From Anaerolineales bacterium (GTDB taxonomy: Bacteria > Chloroflexota > Anaerolineae > Anaerolineales > Villigracilaceae), in assembly GCA_029933275.1 (NCBI GenBank), contig JAOZOM010000093.1:1-6861 (forward strand): DNA of 6,861 bases, read 5' to 3'. Position numbers and translations under genes: made by a program. Below, in pieces: positions 1-5,005 of the stretch (the first letter of the stretch is position 1; each line of letters opens with the position of its first letter). Below the pieces are notes generated by a model that had not been told where the DNA came from, did no database searches, and was given only the letters and a program-made list of their open reading frames with translations.

Positions 1-53
1 GGCGGGGCAGTGATTTGGTGGGTTTTGTTATTGACTTTTAGGGTGATATTCAT
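1..53 (-). CDS. Partial CDS, N-terminus only: probable [2Fe-2S] subunit of a xanthine dehydrogenase/CoxS-type molybdenum hydroxylase
   Basis: Reading the minus strand from the ATG at 53-51 gives MNITLKVNNKTHQITAPP before the window ends. The start is supported by AAGGAG at 66-61, 7 nt upstream, the same arrangement as the neighbouring 170-codon gene. The pattern (short beta strand, V-N-x-K, second strand, then A-P-P) is what the N-terminal plant-type ferredoxin fold of CoxS/XdhC-like small subunits looks like before the 'TPLL..LRD' helix and the Cys motif. Those subunits pass electrons from a molybdopterin subunit through two [2Fe-2S] clusters in the cytoplasm. No cysteine is visible here, so the family call rests on 17 complete codons only. 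The gene would continue leftwards. That a gene starts here is fairly sure; the family is a moderate inference, and any protein opening with a beta hairpin is an alternative. Confidence 0.6.
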   Translation of the reverse strand, partial: MNITLKVNNKTHQITAP

Positions 54-60
54 TTTTTGG

Positions 61-66
61 CTCCTT
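61..66 (-). promoter_or_regulatory. Shine-Dalgarno site of the left-edge gene
   Basis: The minus strand reads AAGGAG here, 7 nt before the ATG at 53-51. It is the main evidence that the short reading frame at the left edge is a true gene start. It lies only 2 nt downstream of the palindrome at 69-120. Confidence 0.75.
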
Positions 67-68
67 TT

Positions 69-120
69 ACCTATCCCCTAGCCCCTTCTTTAAAAGGGAA
101 GGGAGATGGAGGATTTAGGT
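69..120. repeat. Imperfect palindromic repeat, 52 bp
   Basis: The ends are complementary (ACCTA at 69-73, TAGGT at 116-120). The core is a hairpin of CCCTTC (83-88) against GAAGGG (98-103), with G-T pairs extending towards the loop. The arms between are C-rich on the left and G-rich on the right with bulges. A related core lies at 370-391 (17 of 22 bases the same). Dispersed palindromes of this C-rich/G-rich kind are common between genes in Chloroflexota and cyanobacteria. On the minus strand the hairpin would sit in the leader of the left-edge gene, directly before its Shine-Dalgarno site, so it could also affect translation. Confidence 0.55.
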
Positions 121-364
121 GGTTAGTTTTCTTCGTAGAATTTTCGTGTTTTCGCTATTTTTTCTTAGTTCTCGCTATAAAATCTTTTCGGCATTTGTTG
201 TATTGCGGAGAAACTCTTTTGCCTTTACAACTTTCTCTGCGCTAACGCTTTGCCCTCGAACAATATTTTTCTGCGGCATACGTTTTTTCCTAACTTTACA
301 TTCCTTCCTTTTTGGAAAGAACTTGGAAGAATTATTTTTCTTATTCGTCCTTCAAAGAAGAATG

Positions 365-394
365 AGACTCCCCTTTCCTGAAAGGGAAGAGTCT
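365..394 (-). terminator. Hairpin terminator of the 170-codon gene
   Basis: AGACTC-CCCTTTC (365-377) pairs with GAAAGGG-AA-GAGTCT (380-394): 13 base pairs with a 2-nt bulge and a very tight loop. It begins 4 nt after the minus-strand stop codon (401-399). The minus strand then runs through a pyrimidine-rich but not pure T tract (CATTCTTCTTT). Position and stem argue for a terminator; the weak U tract lowers certainty. Its core resembles the palindrome at 82-103, so it may have been recruited from a repeat. Confidence 0.55.
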
Positions 395-398
395 GAGG

Positions 399-911
399 TC
401 AGACCAGTCCAAATAAAATCTTCTCCGGTCGAATTAATATCATTTTTGCCTCCACTTTCATTTGAGACAGATAAGTATTTGTGATTTCTGCTTCATAAAG
501 GGAAAGCCAAGCGGTGCGAGAGACATCGAGGGTGGTGCTTAAATCAGTATGTGTGGAGATACGAATTTTACTATCAATAAAAAATGAACCCATAGCGGCT
601 TTTACCGGTTGCATTTTACGGTTTTCTTCACTTTCATCATAATCTAGTTCAATCTCTGTTCCCGGTGCAACGTGGAAGCCAATCGCCTCTGTTGCGGGAA
701 CGAAAAGTTCTGCAAATTTCACGATTTTGGTCGCATTATCGGGATAGATGATTTGTGCGTTAAGCAAATGTAGATAATTGGGCGCACCTTCAGTTCGCAT
801 CAAAATATTTACGCGTACAATATCTCTGGTGACGATTTCCCCATGAATTAAGGTGTTTTCGGTGTAAACCACGACAGGGGTTGCTTTTTCATTCGCTTTT
901 AATTCATACAT
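399..911 (-). CDS. Conserved hypothetical protein, 170 aa, two similar beta-rich modules
   Basis: The function is not known to me. The ATG at 911-909 is fixed by AAGGAG 7 nt upstream. There is no signal peptide, membrane segment or Cys motif, so the protein is probably soluble and cytoplasmic. Secondary structure looks mainly beta. Two parts resemble each other: residues about 12-55 (VVVYTENTLIHGEIV ... YLHLLNAQI) and about 107-144 (MGSFFIDSKIRIS ... WLSLYEAEI). Both end in aromatic-L-x-L-x-x-A-x-I. They are joined by an acidic stretch (DYDESEENRKM, 90-100). The 'h-x-G-x-h ... R ... L-x-x-A-x-h' shape recalls small DUF6812-like modules; that likeness is from memory and unchecked. The gene is transcribed alone, with its own divergent promoter and a terminator hairpin just past the stop. 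That it is a real gene is nearly certain. Confidence 0.88.
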   Translation of the reverse strand: MYELKANEKATPVVVYTENTLIHGEIVTRDIVRVNILMRTEGAPNYLHLLNAQIIYPDNATKIVKFAELFVPATEAIGFHVAPGTEIELDYDESEENRKMQPVKAAMGSFFIDSKIRISTHTDLSTTLDVSRTAWLSLYEAEITNTYLSQMKVEAKMILIRPEKILFGLV

Positions 912-918
912 TGATGGT

Positions 919-924
919 CTCCTT
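919..924 (-). promoter_or_regulatory. Shine-Dalgarno site of the 170-codon gene
   Basis: The minus strand reads AAGGAG, 7 nt from the ATG at 911-909, which settles the start of that gene. The plus strand in the same place offers no such site for the GTG at 930. Confidence 0.8.
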
Positions 925-951
925 ATTCGGTGAAGAAAAACTGTTCCTTTT

Positions 952-981
952 ATTATACCCTCTTGCCTCGCTTCTCATCCA
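952..981 (-). promoter_or_regulatory. Promoter of the 170-codon gene
   Basis: A perfect -10 box TATAAT lies at 957-952 on the minus strand. A weak -35 (TGGATG, 3 of 6 consensus bases) lies at 981-976, spacer 18. The predicted transcription start is near 945, giving a leader of about 34 nt that includes the Shine-Dalgarno site. It interleaves with the opposite promoter at 963-991, so the two polymerases should compete. Confidence 0.55.
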
Positions 982-991
982 CGCTTATACT
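963..991 (+). promoter_or_regulatory. Promoter of the DUF2723-recJ operon, predicted leaderless
   Basis: TTGCCT (963-968), a 17-bp spacer and TATACT (986-991) fit a sigma-70-type promoter. The expected transcription start is about 998, next to the ATG at 999, so the mRNA would have no leader. This agrees with the lack of any Shine-Dalgarno sequence before 999. Confidence 0.6.
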
Positions 992-998
992 CAAGTTC

Positions 999-2543
999 AT
1001 GGAGAGCAGAAAAATTATTTCACGCGAAGACCTGCTGTTGGGCATTTTTCTTTCAATTTTGAGTTTCGCTCTTTACATCCGAACTCTCGTTCCGACTTTG
1101 TTGACAGCCGATGCAGCTGAATTTCAGACTCTTTCCTATACTTTGGGGATGACGCATCCCAGCGGATATACAATTTATGTTTTTATGGGGAAATTTTTTA
1201 CGCTAATTCCGATTAAGAATATAGCCTATCGTGTTAATCTGATGTCTGCTTTTTTCGGCGCATTCGCGGTGGGACAAGTGTATCTCATCATCCGAAAGTT
1301 GGGTGGTTGGAAGATTGCCGCGAGCGCGGGCGCAATTGCGTTGAGCGTAAATCCGCTTTTTTGGCGGCGGACGATTTTTGCCGAGACTTATGCGCCTGCG
1401 GCGAGCATGATTGCCAGCATTTTTCTGCTGATTCTCCTCTGGGATGAGAGCAAAAAGCCGCTTTTTCTCTTTTTTGCCGGATTATTAGGCGGTTTGAGCG
1501 TTGGAATTCATAGCACGGTCGTGATGACCGCTTTGGCTGTTCTCATTTATTTGCTGATTAAAGCGCGGCGGCGTGTCGATTGGCTAAATGCCGCCGCGGG
1601 CGCGACCTTAGGCTTGCTTCTCTTTTTTCTGGCTTTTTTTTACCTCGATTGGCATAATCCGCCATCCAGTATTTACAATACAACCTATCTGACGAATTTA
1701 TCGAATCTTGGTTTAACGCTCGAGGAATTTGATACGCCCCTCGAACGCCTTTTTGCTATTTTCCCCGCCGAGCATTTCTGGAGTTATTATTTCTCTGCTC
1801 CCGCCGAAGTGATTACTGAAAGACTGCGAGAATATCTCAATTTTTACCCGCGCTGGGAGTTTGGCACGATTTTATTGGGCGCAATTACGCTCTTTTTTAA
1901 CAAAAAACGTGTCCCCGAAGCCCTTTATCTTCTGATTGCCTTTTTCCTCGTTTGGGGATTCGCGGTGACGGTCTCTTTTGGCGTTTACAAGGAATTTTAT
2001 GTCCCCGTCGCGGTGATGGTGCATATTTGGCTGGGGATGGGGATTGGTGCGATTCTGTCCGGATTTGCGCGGCTACTTCAACGTATCAATGCTCAAAAGC
2101 CGCTCGTAGCTTCTTTGGTGCCGAGCCTGCTAGGGATCGCGTTCGTCGCGGCTTTTCTCGTCCACGCCAAAGCGGATCTTAGTCTCGCTATCCAAAATGG
2201 GAGCACTACCTTTATTCTGGAAGAGAAAATCTATCCCTTTGATGTGCCAGGGCGTTACGTGCGGCTCTCGACTAGAATTTTGCGTAAAGTTGAAGATAAC
2301 GCGATTGTTTTTGACAATTGGGATCGCATTTATACGCATATTTACACTGCCCATATTTTGGAAGGGCGCACGGGCATCGCTTTTCACGAAGCTTTCCCGA
2401 CTTTGGGAGAGACCACGCTGGCTTATATTGAGGCAAATATCGATGAACGCCCGATTTATTTTGCGAATTTGCACCCGGAAATTTCGAATTATTACGATTT
2501 AAAACAAGTTGGTGATAATCTTTATCGCTTGAGAAGAAAGTAG
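999..2543 (+). CDS. DUF2723 (TMEM260-type) polytopic membrane protein, possible glycosyltransferase, 514 aa
   Basis: This is an integral membrane protein with about ten hydrophobic segments, roughly at residues 12-29, 82-98, 106-121, 133-148, 155-188 (two), 197-215, 288-300, 307-327, 335-356 and 370-389. A soluble C-terminal part runs from 390 to 514. The family signature is near the N-terminus: D38 and E41 in TADAAEFQ after the first membrane segment, then HPSGYTIY (53-60). Acidic residues in this first outer loop are typical of GT-C fold glycosyltransferases. The human relative TMEM260 is a protein O-mannosyltransferase; the bacterial substrate is unknown. I chose the ATG at 999 over the in-frame GTG at 930. 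The family signature fits after 999, the extra 23 codons have no Shine-Dalgarno site and overlap the promoter, and the predicted transcript starts at 998. Translation is probably coupled to recJ, 5 bp downstream. Confidence 0.82.
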   Translation: MESRKIISREDLLLGIFLSILSFALYIRTLVPTLLTADAAEFQTLSYTLGMTHPSGYTIYVFMGKFFTLIPIKNIAYRVNLMSAFFGAFAVGQVYLIIRKLGGWKIAASAGAIALSVNPLFWRRTIFAETYAPAASMIASIFLLILLWDESKKPLFLFFAGLLGGLSVGIHSTVVMTALAVLIYLLIKARRRVDWLNAAAGATLGLLLFFLAFFYLDWHNPPSSIYNTTYLTNLSNLGLTLEEFDTPLERLFAIFPAEHFWSYYFSAPAEVITERLREYLNFYPRWEFGTILLGAITLFFNKKRVPEALYLLIAFFLVWGFAVTVSFGVYKEFYVPVAVMVHIWLGMGIGAILSGFARLLQRINAQKPLVASLVPSLLGIAFVAAFLVHAKADLSLAIQNGSTTFILEEKIYPFDVPGRYVRLSTRILRKVEDNAIVFDNWDRIYTHIYTAHILEGRTGIAFHEAFPTLGETTLAYIEANIDERPIYFANLHPEISNYYDLKQVGDNLYRLRRK

Positions 2544-2548
2544 ATATT

Positions 2549-4231
2549 ATGCAAACACGTTGGCAAATCCAAACTACACTTACCCCCGCAGCCGATCAGG
2601 CTCTTGAAAAATTCCCACCTGTTTTGCGGCAACTGCTCTATAATCGCGGCTACGCAACCGATGCTGAAGCGCGCGCTTTTTTGAAAGCCACGCCCGCGCA
2701 TAGCATGTCTCCGTGGGCATTAAAAGATATGGATATCACTATCCCGCGTATCTTAAAGGCAATTGAGCAGAAGGAAAAAATCATCATTTACGGCGATTAC
2801 GATGTGGATGGCATCACTTCTTCCGCACTGCTTGTGCAAACCTTGCATGCACTCAACGCCGATGTAGATGCCTATATCCCAAACCGTTTTGACGAAGGTT
2901 ATGGATTAAATACAACTGCGCTGGATCAGTTTTCAGCGGATGGCGTGGATTTGGTCATCACGGTAGATTGCGGCATTCGCTCATTGGATGAAGCCGCACA
3001 CGCGCGTGACCTTGGGCTTGATCTCGTTATAACCGACCATCACCACCCCGGAAAGATTCTGCCAGAAGCGTTGGCGATCATTGATCCCAAACGTGAAGAT
3101 GATTCTTACCCCGAAAAAATGCTCGCAGGAGTTGGGATTGCCTATAAAATCGCGCAAGCACTGCTCGAAAAACAGAATCCGATCAACGGTCTCACCCCCG
3201 ACCATCTTCTTGACCTCGTTGCCCTCGGTACAGTCGCCGACCTTGCTCCGCTCGAAGGGGAGAATCATGCTCTCGTCCGGAAGGGATTACGCGTCATGCG
3301 CAACGCTCAACGGCAGGGGTTGGTCTCTCTAGCGGCGGTTTCAGGCGTGGATATTAAACAAGTGACCGCGATGAATATCGGCTTTAGCTTAGGTCCCCGT
3401 CTCAACGCGGCGGGGCGACTCGATTCTGCTATTGCAGCTTATGACCTGTTGATGGAAACCGATGTGATGAAAACCGGTGATATGGCACAAAAACTGGAGA
3501 TGCAAAATCAAAAGCGTCAGAAAATCACGCGTGAGATGCAAGAAGTCGCGGAAATGATTGCGCTTTCTGCCGATAAAGACGAGCTTTTGCTTTTTGCCGC
3601 ATCGCCGGAGTTTAATCCCGGAGTGGTGGGGTTGGCTGCCTCCCGTTTAGCGGATAAGTACTATCGACCCGCAATGGTTGGCGAGATTGACGATGAGTTT
3701 ACGCGCTGTTCTTGCCGCTCCATCCCCGAATTTCATATCACCGAAGCTCTCGACCAATGCGCGGATTTGTTAGAGCGGCATGGCGGTCACGCCGCCGCGG
3801 CGGGATTCACCATCCGCAACGAGAATGTTGGGGTTTTCCTCCAACGCATGAGAGAGATTGCCGCGGAAAAACTCGCGGGGGTAGATTTAGCTCCGGTCAT
3901 GGTAGCAGATATGGAACTTGCGCTCGATTCGCTCAGCTTTGAGATGCTCGAACATCTGAATTATCTTGAGCCAACCGGCTATGGGAATCCGCGCCCTGTT
4001 TTTGTATCGCGTAACGTGAAAGTAAAATCATCACGCACGGTTGGGAAAGATAAATCACATCTTAAATTGACTGTCACAGACGGAAAAGCCACGCTAGACG
4101 CAATTGCCTTTAGGCTGGGGCATCTCAAACCCGATTTGCCCGCGAGAATTGATTTGCTGTACACTTTTGAAGTTAACGAGTGGCAAGGGCGTAAATCTTT
4201 GCAATTGAACGTGAAGGATATCAAGTTTTAG
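2549..4231 (+). CDS. recJ: Single-stranded-DNA-specific exonuclease RecJ, 560 aa
   Basis: RecJ degrades single-stranded DNA 5' to 3' with Mn2+/Mg2+ in RecF-pathway recombination, mismatch repair and fork repair, in the cytoplasm. The DHH core has all metal-binding motifs: YGDYDVDG (81-88), VDCGI (139-143), TDHH (162-165) and GTVADLAPL (227-235). GPRLNAAGRLD (282-292) follows. The DHHA1 domain shows NPGVVGLAASRL (356-367), CRSIPEFHITEAL (389-401) and GGHAAAAGF (412-420). An OB-type nucleic-acid-binding domain follows EPTGYGNPRPVF (474-485) to the end. The length is normal for a compact RecJ. The usual Gly of the GS-x-RS motif is Cys387 here. The gene starts 5 bp after the membrane-protein stop with only a purine-rich AGAAGAAAG upstream, so translation is probably coupled. 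A strong terminator follows the stop. Confidence 0.96.
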   Translation: MQTRWQIQTTLTPAADQALEKFPPVLRQLLYNRGYATDAEARAFLKATPAHSMSPWALKDMDITIPRILKAIEQKEKIIIYGDYDVDGITSSALLVQTLHALNADVDAYIPNRFDEGYGLNTTALDQFSADGVDLVITVDCGIRSLDEAAHARDLGLDLVITDHHHPGKILPEALAIIDPKREDDSYPEKMLAGVGIAYKIAQALLEKQNPINGLTPDHLLDLVALGTVADLAPLEGENHALVRKGLRVMRNAQRQGLVSLAAVSGVDIKQVTAMNIGFSLGPRLNAAGRLDSAIAAYDLLMETDVMKTGDMAQKLEMQNQKRQKITREMQEVAEMIALSADKDELLLFAASPEFNPGVVGLAASRLADKYYRPAMVGEIDDEFTRCSCRSIPEFHITEALDQCADLLERHGGHAAAAGFTIRNENVGVFLQRMREIAAEKLAGVDLAPVMVADMELALDSLSFEMLEHLNYLEPTGYGNPRPVFVSRNVKVKSSRTVGKDKSHLKLTVTDGKATLDAIAFRLGHLKPDLPARIDLLYTFEVNEWQGRKSLQLNVKDIKF

Positions 4232-4240
4232 CCTTAGAGA

Positions 4241-4306
4241 CACCAAGTGTTTTCGCGAAATATCCCCGAAGCGTAGCGGAGTGGGGCAAAACACTTGATG
4301 TTTTTT
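4241..4306 (+). terminator. Rho-independent terminator of the DUF2723-recJ operon
   Basis: CAAGTGTTTT (4244-4253) pairs perfectly with AAAACACTTG (4288-4297). With one mismatch the stem extends to 4241-4253 against 4288-4300, and T6 follows at once (4301-4306). The 34-nt loop carries a second small hairpin, CCCC (4264-4267) with GGGG (4283-4286), enclosing GAAGCGTAGCGGAGT. It begins 9 nt past the recJ stop. Confidence 0.8.
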
Positions 4307-4391
4307 AGGAGAAAGTATAAGGCTTCTGTAGTTTTGGGTGTCTCGGTCTTGCGTGTTTTTCTAACAGCATGATATTCGTCAGTCTTAACTT

Positions 4392-4402
4392 TATACAGTA
4401 TA
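4392..4402. promoter_or_regulatory. Small perfect palindrome upstream of the -35 box
   Basis: TATAC-A-GTATA is an 11-bp palindrome with an odd central base. It ends 4 bp before the -35 box of the lrp-family promoter and overlaps the weaker Lrp-like site at 4396-4410. It could be a half of a multi-site Lrp operator. Confidence 0.35.
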
Positions 4403-4406
4403 TATC

Positions 4407-4435
4407 TTGACAATATCGTCTTAAATCAGTATATT
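4407..4435 (+). promoter_or_regulatory. Promoter of the lrp-family gene, predicted leaderless
   Basis: A perfect -35 TTGACA (4407-4412), a 17-bp spacer and TATATT (4430-4435) make the best promoter in the window. The transcription start is expected near 4442, and the ATG is at 4443, so the mRNA should lack a leader. No Shine-Dalgarno sequence is present upstream. Confidence 0.78.
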
Positions 4436-4441
4436 ATTCAG
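4427..4441 (+). promoter_or_regulatory. Putative Lrp operator overlapping the -10 box
   Basis: CAGTATATTATTCAG matches the E. coli Lrp consensus YAGHAWATTWTDCTR at 14 of 15 positions, and it covers the -10 box and the predicted start of transcription of an Lrp-family gene. A weaker copy, 11 of 15, starts at 4396 (CAGTATATATCTTGA), 31 bp upstream or about three helical turns. This suggests negative autoregulation. The E. coli consensus may not carry over exactly to this phylum, and AT-rich promoters can match it by chance. Confidence 0.5.
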
Positions 4442-4442
4442 T

Positions 4443-4901
4443 ATGTTAGATAATACGGACAAGATTATTCTGCAAGCATTACAGCGAAATTCCCGCGTTA
4501 GCAACGCCGATTTGGCGCGTGCGGCGGAACTTTCCCCCTCGGCGACTTTAACGCGCGTCCGCCGTTTGGAGGAGCAGGGGTATATTGACCAATACGCGAC
4601 CAAACTCAATCGACAGAAAATGAACTACGATCTGCTCTGTTTTGTCAGCGTGGGCTTGCAACGTCACGAAGCTGTGCAAGTCGCGGAATTTGACGCGGCG
4701 ATTCAAGAAATCCCCGAAGTTTTGGAGTGTTATCACCTAACCGGTGATGACGATTATCTGCTCAAAGTGGTGGCTAAAAATACCGCCGATTTGGAACATT
4801 TTCTCATCCATGTCCTCACGCCGATTAGGGGAGTTGCTCGCATTCGCACGAGTGTTGTCTTGAGTGAGATTAAGGTCTCGAGCGCGTTGCCGATTGTCTA
4901 A
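4443..4901 (+). CDS. Lrp/AsnC family transcriptional regulator, 152 aa
   Basis: This is a feast/famine regulator that binds DNA through an N-terminal helix-turn-helix and senses amino acids through a C-terminal RAM domain, usually as an octamer. The opening is typical (LDNTDKIILQALQRNSRVS, 2-20). The helix-turn-helix covers about 20-42 (NADLARAAELSPSATLTRVRR), followed by LEEQGYI (42-48). The RAM domain spans about 64-147, with GDDDYLLKV (101-109) as the effector and dimer loop and LTPIRGVARIRTSVVLSEIK (125-144) as the closing strands. The length is normal for the family. The promoter carries a near-consensus Lrp site, so autoregulation is likely. It lies 104 bp upstream of iorA on the same strand, and aryl-pyruvate or amino-acid fermentation genes are plausible targets. 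Which amino acid it senses cannot be read from the sequence. Confidence 0.93.
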   Translation: MLDNTDKIILQALQRNSRVSNADLARAAELSPSATLTRVRRLEEQGYIDQYATKLNRQKMNYDLLCFVSVGLQRHEAVQVAEFDAAIQEIPEVLECYHLTGDDDYLLKVVAKNTADLEHFLIHVLTPIRGVARIRTSVVLSEIKVSSALPIV

Positions 4902-4905
4902 AGTG

Positions 4906-4961
4906 CGTATTTCGTAAAATGTATTGCGTAATTTTTTACGCAATACGCAACACGGAATACG
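4906..4961. repeat. 56-bp imperfect palindrome between lrp and iorA
   Basis: GTATTGCGTAA (4921-4931) and TTACGCAATAC (4936-4946) form a perfect 11-bp stem with a TTTT loop. After a 5-nt internal loop the pairing resumes, CGTATTTCGT (4906-4915) with ACGGAATACG (4952-4961), so 22 of 26 positions pair if two G-T pairs are counted. The right arm is also a run of degenerate heptamers (ACGCAAT, ACGCAAC, ACGGAAT). No T run follows on the plus strand, so it is a poor classical terminator. It starts 4 bp after the lrp stop and may be a dispersed repeat, an mRNA-stabilising hairpin or an attenuator before iorA. Confidence 0.65.
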
Positions 4962-4992
4962 TTTCCTCCGAACTTCCTCAAACCCTAATTTA

Positions 4993-4996
4993 GGAG
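4993..4996 (+). promoter_or_regulatory. Shine-Dalgarno site of iorA
   Basis: GGAG within TTTAGGAGAC lies 9 nt before the ATG at 5006 and supports that start. No convincing separate promoter is visible between the palindrome and this site, so iorA may be read from the lrp promoter. Confidence 0.7.
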
Positions 4997-5005
4997 ACTT
5001 CCTCT

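Larger units (their letters stand above)
54..398. other. T-rich non-coding spacer between two minus-strand genes
   Basis: This 345-bp stretch separates the start of the left-edge gene from the end of the 170-codon gene. It holds the Shine-Dalgarno site at 61-66, a palindromic repeat at 69-120 and a terminator hairpin at 365-394. The middle, about 121-350, is strongly T-rich on the plus strand with many TTTT/TTCT runs. Open frames exist there on the plus strand but give Phe-, Leu- and Arg-rich low-complexity peptides with no family likeness, and one runs into the opposing gene. I found no convincing -35/-10 pair for the left-edge gene, which must be transcribed from somewhere in here. Confidence 0.6.

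Noticed and set aside
31..59. TTGACT as a -35 box on the plus strand
   Set aside because: No -10 box lies at a usable distance, and the segment codes on the minus strand for the left-edge gene.
356..356. Asn instead of His before PGVVG in RecJ (residue 356, codon 3614-3616) as a lost catalytic residue
   Set aside because: From memory, Asn also occurs at this place in other bacterial RecJ proteins such as that of Bacillus, so it is not unusual. The coordinates given in this entry are the residue number.
119..484. Plus-strand open frame of 121 codons with GGAGG 6 nt before a GTG
   Set aside because: The peptide is a Phe/Leu/Arg-rich by-product of T-rich DNA, the GGAGG is part of the palindrome at 69-120, and the frame runs 86 bp into the well-supported opposing gene.
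930..998. N-terminal extension of the DUF2723 protein from the GTG at 930
   Set aside because: No Shine-Dalgarno site precedes it, it overlaps the promoter boxes, and the family-like sequence starts after the ATG at 999.
4921..4946. The 11-bp stem with TTTT loop as the lrp terminator
   Set aside because: No T run follows on the plus strand; the pairing continues into a longer palindrome, so it is listed as a repeat with unknown role.
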